64,000 nt of DNA from Drechslerella dactyloides (lineage: Eukaryota > Ascomycota > Orbiliomycetes > Orbiliales > Orbiliaceae): assembly GCA_020064725.1 (NCBI GenBank), contig JAGTWJ010000013.1, positions 744,001-808,000 on the forward strand. Reading direction: 5' to 3'. Shown here one piece after another: positions 12,401-22,465 of this stretch. Numbering within the stretch: the first letter of the stretch is position 1; every line of letters begins with the position of its first letter. The translations under genes and the position numbers were made by a program. The notes below the pieces were generated by a model, which saw nothing but the letters and a program-made list of their open reading frames with translations, made no database searches and was not told where the DNA came from.

Positions 12401-13535
12401 CCATGGTTTGGGCTCTCGAAATCTGGGACTGGTTGGTCTGCGTTCTAGACATGACGGCCGTCGTATCGGTCAGCTGGCTGGTCGCGACGCTAGAGGAAGT
12501 ACTAGCATAGCTCGGCGTTCGCGGCTTGACACTCGAGTTCGAGGCGACAGAGGTGTGTGAGAGCTGAGAGGCCTGAGACATCTGAGAGTCCCGATTCTCC
12601 GGTCTCATGGGAAACGTGCTGCTGGAGCTGCGTTGGGAGATCGTCGTGGCGTGGGATGATCGGTTGTGATCCATGGGCGGCGACTGGTACCGATCGTCAA
12701 AGCTGGAGGGTCCTCGAGCTTCGGAGACTGGGGAGGCGCTGTACTGGTCGTCGCTGGTGTCCCGAGGCCGGAACGGAATGACACGTCCGCTCATGGTCTG
12801 CGCCCTGGGTGCATCCCGGGAATCGGACATGGCGGAGGTCATGGACATCGAGCGCTCGTCGGCACGTTCTGGAATGTGTCGTCCCTGTGCGGTCTGTCGG
12901 GCCATCGGGTTCACAATTTGGTTTTGGGCAGGCCTGTGGGGCCCCTGGCCCTGATGGAAGGCACTCGGTGGGGGGGCATAGCCGGCTAGAGATCGGGATC
13001 GGTTCGGGTCGTTGTTGAGGGCAGGTCCGGGGTAGCCGCCAGGGCCCTGGGGTGGGTAGAACCTGCTGGGTGGGGGTCGGCTGAAGCTTGGAGGTGGCAT
13101 ACGTTGGGTTTGGGCATAAGGCCGGCGGTCCGGTGGAGGATGACCCTGATGGTATTGTTGTTGAGGAGGAGGCGGTCCCTGATACTGGCCGTGGAGAGGA
13201 GGCTGTTGGATCTGGCGGCCGTAGTTGCCATTGGGCATGCCCTGGGGTGGGTAGCCGTTCTGGGGACGTTGGTGGTGATGTCCGGAGGGTGGATAGCCAT
13301 TGGGCTTATGCGAGTCGTATCCGTCGTTGCCCACCCCTTGCCCGTGGTTGTGCCCGTGGTTCTGCAAATTTGTCATGGTCTGAGACCGGGACGGCGGAGG
13401 CATCGGAGTCTGGGAGTTCATGGTTTGCGATCTCCCCGGCGGAGGGGGGCCCCCAAAGATATTAGAGAAGGCGGCATCCCTCGTCGACGACGAAGGGCCG
13501 GCATTGTACGCACGGCCGTGCTGCGGCTCCGCCAT
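9461..13535 (-). CDS. rom2: Rho guanine nucleotide exchange factor, Rom2-type (DEP-DH-PH-CNH, 1279 aa)
   Basis: Five exons: 13535-10992, 10932-10587, 10530-10097, 10032-9598 and 9541-9461, all in frame, giving 1279 residues, a normal size for Rom2-like proteins. The order is: a Pro/Gln/Ser-rich disordered N-terminus (about 1-390), a DEP-like domain (about 394-480), a DH/RhoGEF domain (about 576-768, with the typical ERDFVKDLEYL start), a PH domain split by intron 1, and a C-terminal CNH (citron homology) domain ending in KQQQRI. The family activates Rho1 at the plasma membrane by exchanging GDP for GTP, feeding cell-wall integrity signalling and glucan synthase. The ATG of MAEPQHG is used as start. 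Upstream in frame is only a leucine run encoded by a CAG/CTG-type tract and no ATG. It is read away from vma11, with a shared 2.3-kb upstream region. Confidence 0.92.
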
Positions 13536-14450
13536 TTTTGTCCTGCTAGGAAGCGCGAAGGCGAAGATTGTCAGACAGGAGTAAGAAAAACCGAAGCCCC
13601 TCGAGCAACAAGCAGCCGCAAGCAGCAGGAGCAGCAGGAGCAGCAGCGGCAGCACAAGATGTCGAGAACAGCGACGGCAAGGGCGAGCACGGAGAACCTA
13701 CGCCTGTTAGAGAAGAGCTTTCGCGCCGAAAGGTTATCGATCTCCAGGTCCTCGGGTCAGATTTGGCGCATCGATTGTTCGACGGGGGTTGAATTGTCGG
13801 GGCGGAATGATGGCGGCTATTCGCGAATAAGCCAGAGACACAGCCTCTCTGTACGTCACAGGAAGCTGGCGGCCTCCGGCGCGAGCTCAGGGTGCGTGTA
13901 TCGATGGAGGTATTTCGGAGAAGAGACTGCCGAGATTTCCCCCTGGATCCCGTACCGGCTGCGAGGGAGAAGGACGGTTCGCCAACGGTCGAGGGAGGCG
14001 ATGGCTGATGATTGGCAGGCAATGGGGCGGGCCCTGAGAGGAAGAGATCGAAGGGCGGAAGCAGGCAAGCAAGCAACAGCGCCGGCCGGGCGTCGTTGTT
14101 TACTGTTTGTCCTTTCGAGGCAGGGATGCGAGACCTGTTCGCGATAGGTCTGAAGGGTGTATATACGCGGGAGCCGGCCGAACGGAGGGATCTGGAGGTG
14201 CCGACGGTGCTGCGGCGGGCGAGTGAGCTTGGAGGCGGTTCCTTGCGGGAGGGTCGATCGGCAGGGAGCGTTATCTGGGAGACGCGATACGGGAGCCTGA
14301 GGCCGGGCGGCAGGAGCAGCTAGCAGCAGGCTGGCAGGCTGGCGAGGGCGAGGAGAGGCTGTGGACGAGAGTATATCTATATAGCTGGGGCAGCTGGAGA
14401 TGGCGGAAGCCGGACGGAGGGTCGTGGAGGTGGTGATGGTGGTTGAGGGC

Positions 14451-14471
14451 GGTGGTGGTGGTGGTGGTGGT
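14451..14471. repeat. (GGT)7 microsatellite
   Basis: Seven perfect GGT units in the non-coding region upstream of the RhoGEF gene, flanked by imperfect GGT/GAT units on both sides. Confidence 0.85.
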
Positions 14472-15795
14472 GATGCTGGATCGGTGGCTCCGTTTCTCCT
14501 GGCAGGGTGAAAACTGCTGCTGCTAACAACGAACGTCCTTTTTTGGAGGATGTTGATGATGTGACGGCCTCGCTTTGCTCTCCTCCAAGCGCACTCCTGG
14601 CAAGCTCCCTTCGTTCATTCATTCCGATGCCAGTCGCACCGCTCGAAACCACCACGGGCAGGCTAGCCAGGCCGCCGCCAACGGGCCTTCGCTCGCGGCC
14701 AGTCAATGGCACATGCCGGCGCGCCGATACGAACGATATACGAAGCTCCCAAAGAGCAGTGACCGACGGACCCGCCGTCCCATCGATCCCATCCAGCAGC
14801 TGGCTACTATCCGACTAGCCAGAAGCTGGAGCTTGGCCCGCCACGTCTTGGCCCTCCAGCCAGCATCCAGCCGGGCTGGTGTTTGGCTGGCTGGCTGGCT
14901 GGCCGCTACGCCATCGCGTGTTTCAAGTGCCCTTGCTTGCCGGCGGCCACCACCAGCTGGGACGATGCTTATCCGCCGATGTACCGATTGGCCAGCGGGC
15001 TGGGCATCGATCTACCGCATGCACGGTGTCGTGATGGACGGACGCCTTATGGAGTCGACCTGACGGGAGCAGACCACTGCACTGTACCTGCATCGCGGCC
15101 GCGACGATGCCTGTTGCATGTTACATCGTCCGCTCGCCCGGTCGCTGGCCACGGTGATGTTTTCGAAATTTTCCGAGACGGCATCTGCGACAGGTGTGCA
15201 AGTGCGAATACACTCGAGCGAGTTCGCTACATGGGCATATACGGACAAGTGCGTACAGACACCTTGCAAGCCACCGGACTTTGGGAGGCGAAGGGCCCCG
15301 TTGGAGAGATATCCCGTGGAGCGCGGACGACCTGCTGCAAGTGGCATCTTGCGAGAGCTCAATCACCACCGCTGACGGCTGCATCGAGGTCCCATTCGGT
15401 CCCTCAGCGGCAGACGCCGACGTCTGGCAGAACGTGTCAGACGTCGTGCCCGGATGGACTCCTCCACCAGTTAGAGAATCAGTCGACGATGGCGGGCAGC
15501 GGTGTTTGCTCCGGAGATTGGGCGCCGCGTTGTGGGCACGGGCCTTGGCACGCCCAGCCAGCACGCCCGGCAACGCGGCCTATTCGTCTCCCATTTCATC
15601 ATCGGCTCGACCCACGGCCTGCCATCAGACTTCTGGCCCCGACCTCTCCACCGCCGCCCTCCGACAGACACCCGCTCCGAGCCCCGTCTCACATACGATA
15701 ATCACAGAGTCAATCCACGACTTCGGTAGCCGTTGAGGTGCCCGCTCGTCCGGAAGCCGCGAGCCACTCGGGGGAAGCAGAGTCCCGACAGGGGG

Positions 15796-15802
15796 ATATA
15801 TA
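15796..15802 (+). promoter_or_regulatory. TATA-like sequence before vma11
   Basis: ATATATA about 47 bases before the vma11 start codon, in otherwise GC-rich sequence. The distance fits a short 5' UTR. Assigned by sequence only. Confidence 0.35.
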
Positions 15803-15848
15803 CCAGCCGCAGATTTAAATCGACACCGGCACAGAAAGCACGAAGACC

Positions 15849-16739
15849 ATGGCGGACCACAACGCCCTCACACCGACGTTCGCCCCGTTCTTCGGGATGG
15901 TACTGCCCCTCTGCTCTTATCTTGCGGGACGTTTTATCTTATCTTGATGACTGACGATTGTGATACACTTTTAGGCCGGTGTAGCCTCCGCCGTACGTAC
16001 CCTCAGAAGGTCACCAGCCACCCGTTCGTCAACCTCGCAACTAACAAACATATCTCCGGCCCCTCATAGATGATATTCGGATGTAAGCCATCACGCTCTC
16101 GTCCACGATATCCTGTACAAAATGCATCTGCTAATCACCCGCTCTATTCAACAGGCGCTGGCGCAGCGTTCGGCACCGCAAAGTCCGGCATCGGTATCTC
16201 CGGCGTCGGTATCTTCCGCCCGGAACTCATCATGAAATCGCTTATACCCGTCGTCATGTCCGGTATCTTGGGAGTCTACTCCCTCGTCGTCTCGGTGCTG
16301 ATTGCCGGTGACCTCGGCCCGACCCAGAGCTACAGTTTGTTCCAGGGATTCCTGCATCTGGGTGCTGGTTTGAGCGTGGGCTTCTCGGGGCTGGCAGCGG
16401 GATACGCGATTGGGACAGTTGGTGATGCTGTATGTTTACCATGGTGCATCGGTTGGTGAGATGGGATTTGGCATGCTGACTGGTGGTCTGCAGGGTGTGA
16501 GAGCGTACATGTCCCAGAGCAGGGTCTACGTTGGAATGGTATGCAACGCTGTATCGAAGAGTTGGATGTGGCTGGACGTTCTAACACTGCATCTAGGTGC
16601 TTATTCTGATTTTTGCGGAAGTTTTGGGTCTATACGGGTGAGTCCGATGCCCGTACTCAAACCGGACAAACACGTATGACTGACATTCTCTCGCAGCCTC
16701 ATCATCGCACTGATCCTGAACACCAAGGGAGGTGGTTAA
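15849..16739 (+). CDS. vma11: V-type proton ATPase proteolipid subunit c' (161 aa)
   Basis: Seven short exons (15849-15899, 15975-15992, 16070-16082, 16155-16429, 16494-16538, 16597-16637, 16697-16739) join in frame to 161 residues with four membrane helices. The product is part of the rotating proteolipid ring of the vacuolar H+-ATPase. The proton-carrying glutamate lies in helix 4 (FAEVLG, about Glu142). FRPELIMKSLIPVVMSGIL and the ending ALILNTKGGG resemble yeast Vma11 (c') more than Vma3 (c), so c' is preferred; a tree would settle it. c' is found only in fungi. Exons 2 and 3 are only 18 and 13 nt, so automatic prediction may miss them. Confidence 0.92.
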
Positions 16740-19066
16740 AGACTCCACGCAGCGTGGTATGGGGTGTATCCGGCGCAGTTGCGGGAGTGGAGGACATTGG
16801 GTGAAGGCCGTGGCTGGTGGATTTGGTGGGTTACCCGGTTTGTATCAGTACGTACGTATCATGGTGGTTGGTATATTATAGAAGCGTGCACTTTGTTCTG
16901 TATGCCGCAGTGATCATATATCTCAGTTTGGCGATTTGCCCACGCATCCCGTCCCATACATCCCGTGATCCAGATGAATATATTGTATCACTAGCCGATC
17001 TGACCAGGTGGACGCTGTACAACATCGACTGTTAGCTCTCAGTAGTATTGAAATCCGTATCGTTTTATGAATTTACTTACCTAGTATCCACGGATGAGTA
17101 TAGAGTGTGTCTATACAGCGATTATAAGTACAGAAGTTGTAGTATGCAGCCCATCTCTGTCCCGTGCATCTCCCATGCGCCGGCACGACTCCGGACGGCA
17201 GAACCAACCAAACAATAGATCTGATTGATCAATCAATCACGACGCCGGACCCGTCGGCAGCCTTTGCTCGGCCCTCGAGCCTCCTCCAGCCGCCGCCAAG
17301 TCACGTTGACGTGGAGGCTAGCCACTTTGACAAACGCCGGACCATGCACCTGCATTCCCCGAGACTGCACCTGCATGTGAGCCAGCTCGCGCTCACACAG
17401 ACTCGGACGGTCGCCCCTCACATGCCCACACGGCCAGCGCGGCGGAGCGTTCATGCCCTCGAATCAGCTCCGGACAAGCTTGCAAGTCGTAGCGGGCATC
17501 GCAATGCTAACCTGTAACCGCAGCTTAATGCGATGCTGGTGGCTGCCATGCCCCTCTCGCGGTCTGTGCAGCGGTAGCGTCCGGCCCACAGCTGCGCAGG
17601 CCGGTTCCACAGGCTGGCAGATGGCTGCATCATCAGCTCTCTCCTGATCAGCCTTCGCCCGGCGGACTCGAGCCCGTGGCAAGCGACTCCGTCGACCGCT
17701 CAGGTTGCAATTAGGTGGTCGAGCTGCCGAAGAAACCGGTTTCCTACGACAAGACGGCCTGCCTGCCTGCCTGCCTGCCTGCGATCTGGATCCGACTGCA
17801 ATGACAAGGACATACGTACAACATGTACATGTACCTCATTCAATCGTACATACATCCGCTGCCGTCATTGCATTCACAACAGGCCCGGCCGACTTCGTAC
17901 CCAGCGGTACTGAGTAAAATTAATAATGGCACCATCATAGCATACTATCGCCGATTCATGATCAATTCATCCGGCCGTGCACTGTCCTCGACCTTGACGC
18001 CCTGCATAACTGATGGCGCGCACACGGGACGGAAAGGCAGACAAACGGCAGGCATGGCATGCTCGCCAGCGGGCAGGGGCCTGCGACTGAGCCTGCCGGC
18101 CAGCAGACACAGACCGGCAAGCAGGCAGGCATTTAGCCCCTCTCACCGCGGCCCAGTGACCTCAAACAAAGGCTGGCAGCTAGCTAGCTAGCCAACATAC
18201 CGAAGTCCTGCCAGGTATACCAGCAGGCCTGCTGCTAGGTACCTGCGCGGGCTGGCTGGGTGGCCGACCATGGCTAGCGGGACGCTACAAGGTACGGTCG
18301 TATCCCGCATGCTCTTTGTCAAGCTGTCCGAGTAATATTAATATCCAGCAGCCTGGCCGGGTCTTTGTCTTGACCTTGCTGCCTCGTGTCAAATCAGCTT
18401 CAATCTCACCGTTCCACCTGTCGTCGCCAGTTTCTCCGATGGTACATGTCTGTACAGTACCGGACGTACGTATATACGCCGTGCTTACCGTTCGAGTAAC
18501 ACTCTCCAGCTGACAGGATATGCTTTCATCGCCAGTATTAATATTGCCGCCGTCATAATTGACCTCTGCTAGCTCTAGCTTGCCGGCGCAGGATACCAAA
18601 AAAAATTCTCATTCGGACTTCCTACGATAGCATCCTTAAGAACCTCAGAAACCAGCACCGACGTCGAGCCACGAGCCTAGCCGACACACTCGAATAAGCT
18701 TAAGCTTTCGGCTCGAAACCACCAGGGCCGCCTACCCGCCACCGAAACTCTGCCCCAGATTGGATGCGATAGCATGTCTCAGCCGTCACCGTGTCTCCAA
18801 GCTTGAAGCGAACCCATTGCGACGGCGACAAGCCTTATGGCCGTACCGGTTCAGTCGCCTGCAAGTTTCATCGGACGTCTTTCCATCGAGGCCCGTCGCT
18901 GTATAATCGAACGTGGGCCCCAGGCCTAGGCGTGGCTGCCGTCGACATAACCGTGCCCGTTCTCCCGTCCCCGAGCCCTTCTCCTTCCTACCTCTTCCCT
19001 TCGACCGCATCTTCGACACCGACATCGACATCGCACTCTCGCGACGTCGACCTCCTAGACTACGAC
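16740..19066. other. 2.3-kb intergenic region upstream of the PKA gene
   Basis: No coding gene supported. It holds a perfect (GCCT)6 repeat at 17757-17780 and several GGC/AGCT-rich stretches. The open frame running into the PKA gene from about 18791 has no ATG before 19067. The last few hundred bases, C/T-rich, are the likely promoter and 5' UTR of the kinase gene. Confidence 0.55.
17757..17780. repeat. (GCCT)6 microsatellite
   Basis: Six perfect GCCT units in non-coding sequence. Similar but shorter GCCTG/GGCTG motifs recur throughout 17.7-18.3 kb. Confidence 0.85.
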
Positions 19067-21318
19067 ATGACTTCTGCCACCTCCCGCCCCCCGTTCCAGG
19101 CCTTGACGACCTTCCTCCCCGTCGCGCCCACACACGTCCTCGCCTCGCAGAACTCGCAGTCGCCCGCCCGTCAGTCGGCAAGTCCTGCCCAAAACACACC
19201 GCAGTCCGCGAGCAACATCGCCTACCCCGAGATCCCCAGGTCCGCCGCACCCGGAACGACAGCAACCGCCGCCGGCCTTCATGCGAGGCCGAACTTCCCC
19301 AGCGCATACGCCAACTTCATATCTCACCCCCTCATGCTGTCGCCCACGGTCAGCGCGAACTGTAGCGCGCCGCTGCGTGACCTCCATCTCTCGGATCCAG
19401 GCTCCGGGCATAACTCGCCGGCCGCAAGCTCGGATACATGTTTCGATGAGGATGAGATGGAGATTGAGATGTCGCTGGACTTTGCACGGAAAAAGTACGT
19501 TTTTACTTTTCTTTCATCGTGCTCCCTTTCTTTTCTGTTTTGCTCGTCTATCGCATTGTTGTTATCGGTTTCACCTTCGCTGCGTCCTCTTATTTTTCCG
19601 TTTTCTGCCAGTCGTGAAGTCTGGTGGCGCTGTTATGCAATCCCCCAAAGTTTCACACCTGCACCCAAGCCTCTCGAACTACCTCTTCCCTCCAGCCTGC
19701 ATTCCCTCCTTCCCCCAATACGCAACTATTAGCGAGTGACGGGAAAAAACAAAAGAACCCCAATCATCGACCACGCGCGATAACTAGCAAACGAAGAAAA
19801 GAAAAGAAAAGAAGAAAAAAACGGCACCAGGCTAACCTTTCCGGCGCGATATCACAGAATGGACCTAGCAGCCGCCCACACCACCGCGATAAAGCCGCCC
19901 GAGCCACCGCACAAGATTGCGACAATAATCAACGCGAGCAAGAGCAGCACGGAGACCCGGAACGCGTGTCCGGCGCTGAACGCGTACCAGTTCGAACTGC
20001 TGCGGACGCTGGGCACGGGCACTTTTGCGCGCGTGTGGCTGGTAAGGCCGCGGAAGGAGCATCGCACGTCTGGCACGGAGTTTTATGCGTTGAAGGTGCT
20101 GAAGAAGAAGGATGGTGGGTGCCGATGCTCTGTCCCCGTTATTTCCCATCGTTGTTGTCAAAGCGGTTCGTTCGATTGATGGGCAGGCAGCTGACTAGCG
20201 ACAATGCGGGCGGACGGATAGTCGTGAAACTGAAGCAGGTGGAGCATGTGCTCAACGAGCGGATGCTGTTGAGTGTGGCGCGGCCGCAGCCGTTCATCGT
20301 GGACCTGTACGCTTCGTGGTCGGATCGGGAAAACCTCTACATGCTGGTACGCCACTGCCTATACGTTCTTCTCAAGCGGCTTCGCGCGAATTCACAGCTG
20401 ACGATGATGATAGTTGGAGTACTCGCCTGGGGGGGAGGTGTTTACGTATCTGCGCAAGATGCGACGGTTCAGCCATACCCAGACGCAGTTCTACATTGCG
20501 TCGGTGACGCTAATACTGGAGTTTCTGCACGACCGCGGCATCGTGTATCGTGACTTGAAGCCCGAGAACATTCTGCTCGATGCGCGGGGCCACGTAAAGT
20601 ATGCAGTGGACTCTACCACAACCATATCAATGGCTGCAGCGGCTAATTTACGTTCACATCTGCAGGCTGGTCGACTTTGGCTTCGCGAAGAAGATCGGGT
20701 CGCAGGAAACATACACGCTTTGGTAAATCTACCCCGCCACCCACTCATCCCGTCGATGCAAGCACCGGCTAACAGTATGCGTGCAGCGGCACACCGGAGT
20801 ACCTCTCGCCAGAGGTGATCCAGTCGCGCGGCCACACGACGGCCGTCGACTGGTGGGCGCTCGGCATCCTCACGTATGAGTTTCTGTGCGGCTTCCCGCC
20901 CTTCTACGACAACAGCCCCTTTGCAATCTACGAGAAGATCGTGCAGGGCCGGATATCGTTTCCCGCGGCACTGGACGAGACTACGCGCGACTTTATCAGC
21001 AGGCTTTGCGAGGCGGATCTGTCGAGTCGGCTGGGCAACTTGGTCAACGGGGCGCGAGATGTGAAGAGCCATCCGTTCTTCTTCGGGGTTGATTGGAAGG
21101 CCCTGAGCGAGCAGCGGATGAATGGGCCGCTGGTGCCGGGTATGTTTCTAGGTGGATTGGTGTTTGATGCTGGGAGCTGCTGCTGACTTTCTATGGTAGA
21201 ATTGTCGTTTCCGGGCGATACGAGATATTTCGACGAGTACCCGCTGCCGTCGCCGGATTTGGAACCGTACCGACCTGAAATCTATACTCGGGAAGAGGAA
21301 TTCTTCAAGGACTTTTAA
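19067..21318 (+). CDS. cAMP-dependent protein kinase catalytic subunit (507 aa)
   Basis: Seven exons (19067-19494, 19858-20114, 20222-20346, 20414-20598, 20666-20722, 20787-21139, 21200-21318) give 507 residues. The AGC kinase features are complete: glycine loop GTGTFARV (195-202), catalytic Lys222 (YALKV), YRDLKPEN with Asp317, DFG (335-337), activation-loop Thr349 in YTLCGTPEYL, and a C-terminal tail ending FFKDF. It phosphorylates Ser/Thr targets when cAMP releases the regulatory subunit. The FARVWLV glycine loop and VVKLKQVEH segment look more like the second fungal form (PkaB/PKAC-2) than PkaA, but this is from memory. About 140 Ser/Pro/Thr-rich residues precede the kinase and are joined by an unusually long 363-nt intron. 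An ATG at 19859 could instead start a 364-aa short form. Confidence 0.9.
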
Positions 21319-22465
21319 CGGCGATCTCGAGGGCGAATATTCGAATTCAAATATACGTCTCGCCACAGATACTATCTCTAGCACGCTTGGTCGTGTTTGG
21401 GGTTTATCATCAACGATATGCAACCTATGTTACGGCTACGTCGGGATCATAATTCATCGACGTCTACGCCATTTTTCTGTTCCTTCATTCGATATCGACT
21501 TGTTTCTATTACGAGATTCCCCCATGCTTCTGCGATAGCCTGATTTCTCGTGTTTCCGATCATCTGGGGTTTAATACTTGCGCTGTCGTTGGCCTGTTAT
21601 GATGCATGACATGTAGCTATGTTTCTTTTATGGACGGCGCATCAGGGATGTGGCGGTTTTATTTTTGAGATTTTCTCGTTTTTTTGTGATGTTGATATAA
21701 TGACGCGAGGGGGACGGCTACGATATGTTATATTATACGATATGATGGTGGTAATGTGGTGCATTTGTGGACTGCGCATGCTAATTATAATTTGCATTTT
21801 TGTATACGAGCTTGCTCTCATGATATCTATACGTACGCTAGTTGCTCGGAATCTTGTCCATGTCCTGCGATGCTTGTGATAGTGTTCTCGTACATGCAGT
21901 CAGGGCATCGACGCATCGATAGTTCCGATGCAAGGACGGCGGATTCGATACGTTTGATTGGCTGGAGGCCTCGGGACGACATGCACGCTGATGCACATCT
22001 GCCTGTCCACCGACGCATGTGATCCCCATCGCTCTCTCAATGCGGGGAAATTCGGGCTCGCTTGCCCCTGCGCGTTTTACAAACCGGTACGGTGGAAATG
22101 GAATGTGTGCGATGGGTGTCCGAATCGAGGAGCTGGGAAGCGTGCCGAGCTTGATGTTGAGATCGGAGGGAGAGATCTGGGATCATATGGCGTGCAGGCT
22201 GCCGTGCCTGGCCTGGCTCGATTTGGTCGTTGGGAAGTCTATACGATACCTAGCGATGAGGTTGGAAATATTACTGTTTGGTCGGTGGTACCTGTATGCT
22301 ATCATGTTACTTTGCTGATGCATACTATACCATCGCATCGCTCTTCTGTTGTCGACAGCTTGATCTCGAGTAGACGCCCGACGGCTGACTTATCGCTATT
22401 CCATACCTACACATCCACGGACAGACGACTGGACTATCCTGTGAGCTTGGGGATACGACGACGAC
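21319..22465. other. intergenic region between PKA and acyl-CoA synthetase genes
   Basis: 1.15 kb containing the 3' UTR of the kinase gene and the promoter of the synthetase gene. It is T-rich and AT-rich from 21620 to 21880. Only short overlapping open frames are present, and none is supported. Confidence 0.55.

Larger units (their letters stand above)
13536..15848. other. shared upstream region of the RhoGEF and vma11 genes
   Basis: 2.3 kb between two divergently read genes, so it should contain both promoters. It is GC-rich with many chance open frames on both strands, none with recognisable domains. It holds a CAG-rich tract (13610-13660), a GGT repeat (14451-14471), a GGCT run (about 14884-14900), TATA-like sequences on the RhoGEF side near 14160 and 14370, and one 47 bases before the vma11 ATG. 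Confidence 0.6.

Noticed and set aside
13536..13655. In-frame upstream extension of the RhoGEF with a Leu-rich, signal-peptide-like run
   Set aside because: It has no ATG and is produced by a CAG/CTG-type tract. A RhoGEF acts in the cytosol, so a signal peptide would make no sense.
13104..14147. 347-codon plus-strand open frame across the 5' end of the RhoGEF gene
   Set aside because: Arg/Gly-rich translation of GC-rich sequence, half of it antisense to the Pro-rich N-terminus of the RhoGEF; no conserved feature.
14883..15701. Overlapping 180-272 codon frames on the plus strand
   Set aside because: GC-rich chance frames in the RhoGEF/vma11 promoter region; composition biased and no motif.
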